Source of the DNA: Panopea generosa
Lineage: Eukaryota > Mollusca > Bivalvia > Adapedonta > Hiatellidae
DNA length: 64,000 nucleotides
Direction of reading: 5' to 3'
Assembly (NCBI GenBank): GCA_029582155.1
Contig: CM055900.1
Span: 44,761,624-44,825,623, forward strand
Position 1 is the stretch's first letter; every line of letters begins with the position of its first letter. Below the pieces are notes generated by a model. The model worked only from the letters and a program-made list of their open reading frames with translations, was not told where the DNA came from and ran no database searches. The position numbers and the translations under genes were made by a program. Below are positions 1 through 10,277 of this stretch, piece after piece.

Positions 1-38
1 TTAGATAATTTACTGACTGCGTAGCAAACAGTGCATAC

Positions 39-1369
39 CTTGATAACACGGCTTGGATGTGCAGGCTGATCTGGGTCTACATCAACACTAACCGCAATAT
101 TATTTTTGTTTTCTTTATCAAGCGGAGGATTATTTTCATATTTTACAAATTCAATCATGCTTGCTTTTATAATGACTGCCTGGCCCGATTAGCTCAGTCG
201 TTAGCGCGTCTTTATATTAATCCATGGGTCACGAGTTTGAATCCCCACCGGTCACAATCTCCGTGATGGTTGATATACATATTGCGTCTCATTATCATTC
301 GTCTCTGATATAAAAATGAGACTAATAAATGTTCATTTTTATATCAGTTCTTTATTTCAGTGTTAGTTTTATATAGGTTAAACAAGCAAAACCTATTTTT
401 AAGAAAAGATAAAATTGTGGTTAGATTTGTTTTATTGGATTAGATGCGTAAAAAAATCCATAAAGGTACATTTTTGAAAATAATGCTTATATATTAATTC
501 AGATATCTCAGATGAATACATTTATTCTTTTTTAAGACTTAAACATGAAAAACAAGCATATTCCGTCTTTTTGGAAATATGGATGGCCGTACAATTTTTT
601 TCCAGATTGTCGAGATTTGAGATGGAGAATAGATGGGTTTTCTTCATCAGCTGTCTGTGGGTATCCATGGCTTAATTTTGCCATTTTAATCCTTATAACT
701 CCGTTTGATCTTAGACTGCCACTGTTGGGCTCTTTTGAAATACAAAATGTAGTGTAAAATGTAGAACGTGGTGGAACTTTACTTCACTTGTGGTTACACA
801 AGGACACACAACAATAGTCACCCGACGACATTTTAATTGTACTGAAATAAAATTCATATAACAATAAACTTAAGTCACTAATGAATAGTTGACGAGTAAA
901 AAAATTAAACAAGAAAATTATTATGAAACATATACAGTATAATTACACGGGAATGTTCGTTTCTGTGTTGAAACTAGGCTACTACAACTGTTACAAAATA
1001 GCCTCAGAGAGGGAGTTTTAAACTTCTAACTCGTCTATATCTACAATAAATTATGTTCTTGAAACAAATTATTTAATTACTTCTGCAAGAATAACTTTTC
1101 TTAATAATTTACACTTACTTACCAGACACACACACCATTTTACATTATGCTTACACAGTGATAAAAGTCACAATAAAAATGTAATCATGGTCAACAACCG
1201 CATCATTTCTCAAGTTCATCATTGATACTAGCATACTCTCTAAAATTTAACTTTATTAAACTGCTTTAATAAATATTTGTGTTGTTAATGTATGAAAATT
1301 CAATTTACTTACGTGAAATCTACATTGTTTCAGCAGCGACCGCGGTGAAACGAATTCCCCTGAGCTCAT
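39..1369 (-). CDS. 5' part of an unrecognised multi-exon gene, runs off the left edge
   Basis: Three exons join in phase on the minus strand. Exon 1 is 1369-1313 (ATG, 19 codons, begins MSSGEFVSPRSLL, then a consensus GTAAGT donor). Exon 2 is 729-593 (45 codons plus 2 nt; contains SHGYPQTADEENPS). Exon 3 is 159-39 (1 nt plus 40 codons; contains PPLDKENKNN and ends HPSRVIK before a GTATGC donor). That gives 105 residues; the rest lies outside the window. The start lies in the only locally CpG-rich patch nearby (about 1330-1430), which fits a promoter and first exon. The product looks hydrophilic, Ser/Lys/Asn-rich and partly disordered; no signal peptide, membrane segment or catalytic motif is visible. 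I do not recognise the family. Exon 3 is the safest by coding look and donor; exon 2 has a weak acceptor and a GTACGG donor. Confidence 0.6.
183..312 (+). repeat. tRNA-derived SINE, family 1, truncated
   Basis: It has a tRNA-like head with A-box (TTAGCTCAGTCGTTAGCG) and B-box (GAGTTTGAATCC) followed by the family-1 body (TGATATACATATTGCGTCTC). The 5' and 3' ends of the head do not pair as an acceptor stem, so it is not a working tRNA. It lies in intron 2 of the left-edge gene. Confidence 0.8.
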
Positions 1370-1655
1370 AGTCTCGCGCGAAATCTCGCTCTCGCACACG
1401 ACGAGAATTCGGGATTTCGAAGAGGTCAATGTGGGTCAATGTTATACATAAACTGTATATGTGGAAGTATAAGAACAGTGGAAACAAACGATACATCGAT
1501 TAAACAGGAACAGTCCAATATCATTTGACATCAAGACAAAGCAATTGAGTATAAGGTTAGTTGATGCTTTATCATAACTCACTAATCAATATCGATGTTT
1601 AACATAAAATGATAACTTACTTTATGATTTCTAGAGATAAACAACTATAAAAAGT

Positions 1656-1840
1656 GATTGATTGGTTGAATATTTAGCGTTATTTTCATGCCATCGAGGG
1701 CTAACAGCAGATCACCTAACCACTGTTTCCTGGAATTAACCAGTATTTGAGCACACCCCATCTCCGCAAGTAACTGATAGCTTTCCCTCTTGAATCAGCG
1801 GTGAGAGACGATTGATAAAGAGAAATAATGTTGTAAACTG
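1656..1840 (-). repeat. tRNA-derived SINE, family 1, headless
   Basis: Minus-strand copy of the family-1 body, with the ATTGATTGG-type tail at 1658 and the segment around GCCATCGAGGGCTAACAG. The tRNA head has been lost or has decayed beyond recognition. Confidence 0.75.
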
Positions 1841-2222
1841 GTCATACCTAATACCGCGAGTCTAATTTTTTTTCAACCGTCACGTTCTGTGTTTCCTGTT
1901 AAGCAGAAAATTGTTGCATGAACTATGAAAATAAGAAACTATTCAACACATTTCAGGAATGCTAAACAGAGGCTCAGGTTACAGATGGATTGAGATGTCG
2001 GTGCTTTAAATACCTGTAGTGGTTTCATTAACTATGAAGAGACAATTAATATCGTGCCATAGACAACGTGTATAGAAGCATTTAATGAAAGAGTGACAAT
2101 CATCAAAAGGGGCCAATGGTAATTATTAATGTAGTATAACCATTTCAGCTTATTTCTACTATGGAATACAACAAAATATTCATGAGCACAACAGATGATC
2201 TGAGGGGGATCAAACCTGTGAC

Positions 2223-2395
2223 TATTTGTTTGGCACACCCAATATCCGTGCAAGTAACTGACAACTTTCCCACTTGAATCAGTGATTAAAGATGAATGAA
2301 CATGAGACACAATGTTAGAATTTGCATATATTTAAATCATCACAGAGACTGGCAAAGTGGGGATTTGAGCTTTCAACCCCTTGAATGCTTGTTGC
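2223..2395 (-). repeat. tRNA-derived SINE, family 1, degenerate
   Basis: The body (GCAAGTAACTGACAACTTTC, then GAGACACAATGTT) is followed at 2360-2385 by a degraded tRNA head with its B-box on the minus strand. The tail end is missing. Confidence 0.65.
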
Positions 2396-2577
2396 ATAAC
2401 ATAAGTTTCATTCAGTAAAAAATGTCCACATACATGCAAATTTATAACCATAAGATTTTGTTCAATGGTTAGAACATAGATATCATAACAGGAATTGCTG
2501 CTCAGTTAAGCCCTTGAGTTGTCAAACTATACCCATATATTGTGCTTTTTTATTAAAGTACATTGTCGTTTTTATAG

Positions 2578-2880
2578 CCAGACCGATGAGCTCAGTCGTC
2601 AGTAGAGCACAATACTTCTAGCTCAGGGTTGAGAGTTTGATACCTGAGGCTGGCTAACTTACAGTGCTAACAGTCATTCAGATGGGACTTTAAACTGAGG
2701 ACCTTTATGATGGTGCTATACACCAAGCAAAAGAACCAGGTGAAACATATGATTAGGTTTCTATGATATTTGTTTCCTCCACTATCCCCAACAAACCTAA
2801 AAAGACTAAACTGTTCACTCTTCTGGGTGCATCACCCAAATGGGAAACTGGTGGTAGTGTAAATTAAGCTTACATACAAA
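2578..2880 (+). repeat. tRNA-derived SINE, family 4
   Basis: A tRNA-like head with A-box (GATGAGCTCAGTCGTCAGTA) and a B-box-like GAGAGTTTGATACC is followed by a body unlike family 1, containing CCCAACAAACCTAAAAAGAC and CATCACCCAAATGGGAAAC. It ends near the repeated ACATACAAACAAAC. Single copy in this window, so the body boundary is approximate. Confidence 0.6.
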
Positions 2881-3580
2881 CAAACATTGTCATTTGTTTC
2901 TTTATCTCATATAAGCTTCCTTTAGTTTTCAGTGATGAAGTCAGTCAAGTAGTACACCAGGACCAGGCCAATTTATTATAATATGTGTTGCCAGAAGCAT
3001 CGATTGTGACAGTAAATCAGATATTGGGACCATGTAAAGAAAAAGTATTTGAAAAACATATGATGTTTTTTCAAAAGACTAGGAAATGCACATATTATGA
3101 AAAATTAAGAACAATCACTACCAGTTCATCAGGAAGTGTTCTAAAATTTGAATGACAATTCAACGATTAATGTTGAAAGAAACCCAATACAGGAATAAAA
3201 ATGTCAAGTTAATGTAATAATAATGGATGACGGTGCGACTACTATAGCCAAGATAAATACCAGAAAAAATGACTTGAATTGACTCGTAGATAAAACTCTG
3301 AAGATATTATGTTGAGTAGCAGGTCACTGGTGATCCAACCTTGATTGACAGTACATGGTTTTACCACTAGGCCTCTTACATTTTAAACTATTACAAATAT
3401 TGATGTTCATCAATTACACGGTATATATGAAATGTATAAAAGCAACATAACAGTAATAACATTATAAATTACAAATATTATAATTGCTATTTACTGCATC
3501 ATTTACAAATATAAAAATTACCTCTGCAATGAAACTTCATTTTTAAAAATTACAACAGATAGTTTTCACCATTTTGTCAA
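2881..3580. other. intergenic, no gene seen
   Basis: AT-rich sequence without a convincing exon. A faint tRNA-like minus-strand head sits around 3310-3370 and may be an old SINE. Confidence 0.5.
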
Positions 3581-3584
3581 TTTT

Positions 3585-4320
3585 AGGCCATTTATGAAAA
3601 GGGAAGTTAACATTTAGCACTGTAGCTTAGTAACAAGCAAGGTGACATGTATTTTTTATTTTATGATATTGTTTGTTGTTGTGCTTCTTTGTAGAAAGAA
3701 TGAAACAATTCTCCGCATTACAACATTTTTTTTTATTGAATTGGTGTGAAAATGCATCGATTGGGCCATTTTATGAAAAGGGGAGGTAACATTTAGCACT
3801 GTAACTTTGTAACAAGCATGTGGACATCTATTTTTTATTTTATTTTCTGATATAATTTGTTATAGTGCCTCTTTGTAGAAAGAATGAAACAATTCTCCGC
3901 GTTACAACTTTTTTTATTATTGAATTAGTGTAAAAATGCATCGATTGCGGCCATTTTATGAAAAAGGGGTGTAACATTTAGCAATGTAACTTAGTAACAA
4001 GTAAGGCAACATATGTTTTATATTTTATTTTCTGATAAAGTTTGTTATAGTGCCTCTTTGGAGAAAGAATAAAACACTTCTCTGCATTAGAACTTTTTTT
4101 ATTATTTGAATAAGTGTCAAAATGCATCGTTTACGGCCATTTTATGAAAAGGGAGGTAACATTTAGCACTGTAACTTAGTAACAAGCATGGGGACATATA
4201 TTTTTTATTTTATTTTTTATATAGTTTGTTATGGTGCCTCTTTGTAGAAAGAATGAAACAATTCTCCGCGTTAGAACTTTTTTTTATTTTTAATTTAGTG
4301 TAAAAATACATCGTTAACGG
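3585..4320. repeat. tandem array, ~180-bp unit, four copies
   Basis: Four successive units start near 3586, 3764, 3948 and 4133, each with GGCCATTTTATGAAAA, AACATTTAGCACTGTAAC and TGCCTCTTTGTAGAAAGAA. A diverged partial unit continues to about 4640. It directly abuts the 69-bp satellite. Confidence 0.85.
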
Positions 4321-4636
4321 CCAATATTCTATAATCGTAGAAACTTGAAATGTGAAACTCAAAATAGCATCATGACTTTTTCTGTTTTAGATACTTTATC
4401 TTTTGTTACATGAGTGACAACAATATTTTGTTGAAAAATATCACTTTGTTAGTAATTTAAACAAGATTTATAACTTACACCCATTTGCTGTTTTTTCTTT
4501 AAAAAATGTAAAACGGTGTAGTTTAAAATAGTCATAGCAAAACCACAAGCATGGTGACCTATATTTTATTTAGTGTTTTAAACTTGTCTTACTTCAAAGT
4601 ACTTGTGTGCAAAATTTTAAAAAAATCTCCGCGCTA

Positions 4637-5905
4637 GAACTTACTCGAAGAAACGTCTTTAATCGCGGCATCATAACACTTTGGCTTTGCATAAGGTAAC
4701 TGGTGTTCTGGCCATCGTGGTATAACTTAATCACGGCAACATTATATTTTAGATTTGTATAAGGTTGACCGGTGTTCTGGCCGACTTGATATTACTTAAT
4801 TGCAGCATCATAATACTTTGGCTTTGTATTAGTTGGCTGGTGTTCTGGCCGACGTGATATTTCTAAATCACGGCAACATTACATTTTAGAATTGTATAAG
4901 TTAGCTGGTGTTCTGGCCGACGATATATTACTAAATCACGACAACATTACATTTTAGATTTGTAAAAGTAGGATGGTGTTCTGGCCAACATGATATTACT
5001 CGATCGCGGTAGCATTACATTTTGGTTTTATATAACGTTGGCTGGTGTTCTTGTTGACGTGATATTACGAAATCACGGCAGCATTCCATTTTAATCCAAA
5101 ATAAGTTGAAGTTGGCTGGTGTTCTGGCCGACATGATATTACTAAATCGCAGTAGCATTGCATTTTAGTTTTGTATAAGGTGACTGGTGTTCTCGCCGAG
5201 GTTATATTACTAAATCGCGGCAGCATTAACCTGTAGTTTTGTATCACGGCAACATTACATATAAGATTTGTAAAAGTTGGCTGGTGTTCTGGCCGACGTG
5301 ATAATACTAAATCACGGCAACATTACATTTTAAATTTGTAAAAGTTGGCTGGTTTTCTGGCCGACATGATATTACTCGATCGCGGTTGCATTACATTTTG
5401 GTTTTGCATAATATTGGCTGGAGTTCTGGTCGACGTGATATTACGAAATCACGGCAGCATTCCATTTTAGTTTAAAATAAATTGAATTTGACTTGTGTTC
5501 TGGCCGACACGATATTACTCAATCGCGGCAGCGTTATATTTAAGTTTTGTATAATGTTGTCTGGTGTTCTGGCCGACGTGATATTACTAAACCATGGCAA
5601 CTTTTCATTTTAGTATAAATTTGACGTGATATTACTAAATTACGGCAGGATTACATTTCAGTTTTGTATAAGGTTGGCTGGTGTTCTGGCCATTGTGAGT
5701 TACACAATCGCAACAGCTTTACATTTCAATTTTGTATAAGGTTGGTTGGTGTTCTGGTCGACTAAATCACGGCAGCATTACAATTAGGTTTTGCGTAAGG
5801 TTGGCTGAGGTTCCTGCCAACGTGATATTACTAAATCGCTGCAGCATTACATTTTTGTCTTGTAAGGTTTGGTCCGGTCTTCCTGTCGACATGATATTAC
5901 TCAAT
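4637..5905. repeat. satellite array, ~69-bp unit, about 18 copies
   Basis: The unit carries CTGGTGTTCTGGCCGACGTG, ATATTACTAAATCACGGC and ACATTTTAGTTTTGTATAAG. Copies at 4701, 4771, 4839 and 4906 show the 67-70 bp spacing. Units differ by scattered point changes and small gaps, so the array is not freshly homogenised. No open frame runs through it. Confidence 0.9.
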
Positions 5906-6700
5906 CATTGCAGAATTACAATAACATATACCATATGTGTATTGTTTCAATTGTAAATTAGGATAGAAAGTGAACGAAAACAAACATTTTGAGTGTACAA
6001 GTAGTTTATATATAAATCAACATAGACCCTACATACACAAATACATGTAGAATCTACTAGTAACAAAATGTATTGAAACATATGAGAAAGTAAGTCATTC
6101 ATTAATTACAATATTGTCTTCATGACTCGTATAAGTCGGTTTCAATTCTGGTTATTTTCACTTGCGACCTACATATCCAACGTCGGGGCATGGTTGTGAT
6201 TCGTCATCTTCTAAAACTACCCTGTCAATACAGGAACCCGGATTATTAATCTTCTTACATCCTGGGGGGAAACCATGTGACGAGACACGAACACCATAAC
6301 TGAAAATATATTCGATTTTTAGTGAAATGTACAACTGGCGGTTTCTTAGAAATATGAGAAATACATTTATATGGTGAGTTCAGGTGTCAAAACGTTTGTA
6401 AACAAATACAACGACATCTGATTAATTATTTTATAATTTCTTGTAATATGTAAAAGAAATAACACAGTTTATCACATAATCTCTGGTGCAGGAGTGTAAT
6501 AAACCCATGACATATTTTTTATATTAACCTAGTGTAATATCAGTACCGATTCACTTCACCGATGTATTCATACGCGCTGTCAAAAAATCAAAACACACAT
6601 GGCTAACAGAATTTTCCGTTTCAGTAATTCAGTGTAAATTGCTGGGAAAGGCCTGTGCGTTGTGACTAAAATAGAGTATCGCGGATTCGCTATTTTTATA
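5906..6700. other. intergenic, nothing recognised
   Basis: AT-rich sequence between the satellite and the foldback. No exon with good splice sites, RNA gene or repeat was recognised. Confidence 0.5.
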
Positions 6701-6713
6701 TTCGCCATAGCTG

Positions 6714-7230
6714 TTTTATATGTATTATGTGCATTCTTTATTATGGCATGAGCATTCATCATTATATTATGTAGATACGTTATAATATTATGTCGATACT
6801 TTATTACATTATGTCGATACTTCATTACATTTTGTAGATACTTTCTTTATAATATTATGTAGACTGTTTATTGCATTATGTAGATACGTCCTTATATTGT
6901 GTAGAAACTTCATATTATTATATCTTGTCGAAAGATTATTATTATTATTATTATGTGCATTCTTTATTATATTATGTCGAAACGTCCTTATGATGACGAA
7001 ATCATTTTGACGGGGTGATTTTTATATTGACACCAGTTTTAACAACAAGCTTCTTTGAGAGAAAAAATATTGAACATGGCGGAAGAGAAAATGGAAGTTG
7101 TTCTTAAAAATCTTAGCATGATTACATTACATAATGTAATAAAGTATCGACATAATGTAATAACGTATCTACATAATATAATGACAAATGCACATGATAT
7201 AATAAAGAATGCACATAATACATATAAAAT
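6714..7230. repeat. foldback element, ~100-bp arms
   Basis: The left arm (6714-6808) is nearly the reverse complement of the right arm (7127-7230); both contain TATGTATTATGTGCATTC and ATTATATTATGTAGATACG. The arms are themselves made of 20-25 bp repeats of ATTATGT(A/C)GATAC. The ~320-bp loop holds more copies of the same motif. Confidence 0.85.
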
Positions 7231-7787
7231 GGACCACATAAGACAGTTTTGGCCTTCCATAGCTCTTGTTCATATTTAGTTGCATGGCATTGAAGTACTG
7301 ACTTTACATTGTTATCTACATAGCTGTCCTGGGAACTGTAGCTTTCTGAAGTCAATTTTAGTTAAATCGTCACAGCTCCTATCGACGTTAAAGCTGCGTC
7401 ATTGTTTGTATGGAGAGGCATTTTTGTATATATTTTATGCAGAATCGTTGGGAACGCTCAAGTACCTGTACATTGGATTTAGTCAAGTATATATATATAT
7501 ATATAAACAAGTAAAAAATCTGCGAGAAATTATTAATAAAATAAAATTCCTTTACGGACTACTTTTTGTTGCAATTGTTTCAATGAATGGTAACCGAATT
7601 ACACCTACTTCATGTTGTTTACTAGGTAGCCTGGCCGTCGCTTTGGGGGTATGTTTTTTCCCTCAAATGTGTGTTATGTGATAAATAGCCTCTTACATTG
7701 GTACATATTTCATAACTCGTAAGTTGAAATGATATAATTCTCGGCAAAAGTCTCGAATCATATTATTTCAACTAACTCGTTTCATAA

Positions 7788-10235
7788 TTAAAATATGAAA
7801 CAGGTTCTCGTGTCGGCGAGGATGTGCCACTTTGAACACAATCGTGTATGCATGTACGTCGACATACATGACTGGGTCCGTCTTTTGAACGGAATAGTAG
7901 GGTAACTGGCCCTAAGATGTTTGAAGAAGTTTGGACCGTTATTTTGAATATCTGACTTTGTCTCCATTCAATTATCAAATAAGTTCCCATACTCGATTTT
8001 CAATATCGTGCAAAGCAACACATGTCACTTAAACACTATTATAATACCGAGCAATTACATAGAATGAAGCATCAGACAAAATTATTTTATCTTTACCTAT
8101 CGTTTACATCGACAATTGCTTTAAATTACTGTTAATACCAACAATCACGTTTAATGTTAAAAAATCCTGACCTGCAACAGCTTAACGTTATGCCACTACA
8201 AGTGCAGTTCATGCAACGTGGACTCGGGGTCTTGAATTCCGAGCCGGACCCAAACATCCAACCTTCATACACACATCCTGTCGGGAGTTCTCCTGTGAAA
8301 AATAATGGTTTATTCTTAATATACCTCAGCTGTCGTGACGTGTGTAATCGGAAACAAGTTGTCACCATAGAGCTGAAGTAATGAAGCTGTTTAAAAATTA
8401 TATATGTATTGGCAGACTTTTGATTTAAAAGTCACGATATGCATATACAGTTCCGATATACTTGCGGTATTTTCCTGCTGCTACTGTTGCTGCTGTCGCT
8501 GTTGCCTTGTTGAATGACGTCATTGGAATAGATTTATATTTCCATAACAGGCTAAGAGCTCCAGATAAAATTAAGTTATTTCAAACACATAATTTGAGGA
8601 AAATCTCAAGTTGGGATTTTTAGTGAAACTTGGGTCTGGTTTCTATTTTTTTAGATGATGTACACCTTTCAGTTGTTGGTAGCAATCTACTAACGATGCG
8701 TACCGGGCGCACTAGTGCAGTTATTTGAGCTTCAGCTAAGAGATGTGTTTTTAAAATGAACAGCAATAACCTCATTTTTATTAACCAATCAAGATTTTCG
8801 AAAGACCACAAACTATTTACCAAATAATTGATACTAATCATAGGATTTGTCAGGGTTTTGATGCCAATCAACAAACATATATTGTTTTTGGAGATATATC
8901 TTAAGCTTTTGATCGAGTTAAGCAAAGAGGTTTACTTTTAAAACTGAAACAAAACGGCATTAATTGGAAAGTTTTGTCTTGGATTTCATATTATCTCGAA
9001 AATAGAGTTCAAAAAGCATTTGTTGGAACAACATCTCCTGAAACCAAATTGGTGTCCCACAAGGATCCGTCTTAGGAGCTTTTTTAAATGTAAATGGTAT
9101 TGCTGATAACATGTTTAGTATTGTAAGTCTCTTTTCCGACAACTGTTCTCTTCTTGTATCAACGTCGAGTATACATGAGATGGAAAGTATTCTTATTCAT
9201 GAATTGTTAATTCTTTCTAACTGGGCCAAGCACTGGTTAGCGAACTTTAACCCAAACAAAACGAAAGATCTTTATTGTCTCTAACAAATGAATAAAGGCG
9301 TCCAAATATTTATCTCGACAACATACAATTAACCTTCATTGAACACCATAAACACCTAGGCATAACTTTAAGTCAAGACGACAAATAGCACATGCATATA
9401 AGTTCTTTTCATCTGCATCTAAAGTTCTTGGATCTAAATCAGATAAACATACGCTATATTAGAATATACTGCTATTATATGGGATGGGTGCGCTGATTAT
9501 GAAAAATACAAACTTGAAAAAGTGCAATATGAAGCTGCGAGAATTGTCTAAGACTTAACTAGATCCGTTTTAATCAACTGCCTTATAAGAGAATATTGGT
9601 GGATTTCATTGTCCGATTGTCGAAAGTTACAAAAGCTTATCCATGTCTATAAAATGAAAAATGGATTAACATATGATATTTACACGAGTATACTTCCTCC
9701 TACGTTAATAGTTCATACAAACTTAGAAATCAGGATACTGACTCCGAAAATGCCCAGAGTAAGAATCACGATATTTTCCATTCTTACTCATTCTTACTGT
9801 ATGCTATTGCATTATGGAATTCAATTCCACTAGACTTTCTTAAGCCTAGTTCATTAGATAGTTTTAAAAATATACTCCTTATACATAATTCTAATATTAC
9901 AAGAGCAATATCCGGTGTACGCTGTATGAATGTGGAAAATACAGGAAGAGAAACTGGCACATTAAGAGACAAATACGTTTCTACACAGGCCATTTAAGTA
10001 CAGGGACATCTCAGTTATTGATTATCCAAAGGTTTATGCCCCAGTGCTTGAAATTTTGTAACAAAATTTCTAAAGTCTATTTTGCTTTAGATCTTTATTT
10101 TTCTTCGTATATTTTTATCTTGTGGTGATGCACAATCTATAAACGTTACCGCTACTACTATGATAATGATAATCATAATGAAAATTATTATTATTATTAT
10201 TATTATTATTAGTTATTATTATTATTATGATTATG

Positions 10236-10277
<42 letters not shown>

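Noticed and set aside
183..257. tRNA gene
   Set aside because: A and B boxes are present but the acceptor arms do not pair and the sequence continues into a SINE body. The same holds for the tRNA-like heads at 2.58, 11.6, 13.6, 27.4, 40.7, 52.4 and 63.3 kb.
7280..7681. 133-codon plus-strand open frame
   Set aside because: It starts at TTG, runs through a TA microsatellite (YIYIYK), has no family resemblance and no splice partners.
8154..8381. Plus-strand 75-codon frame
   Set aside because: Antisense to exon 2 of the MSMB-like gene; the minus strand has the signal peptide, cysteine pattern and splice sites.
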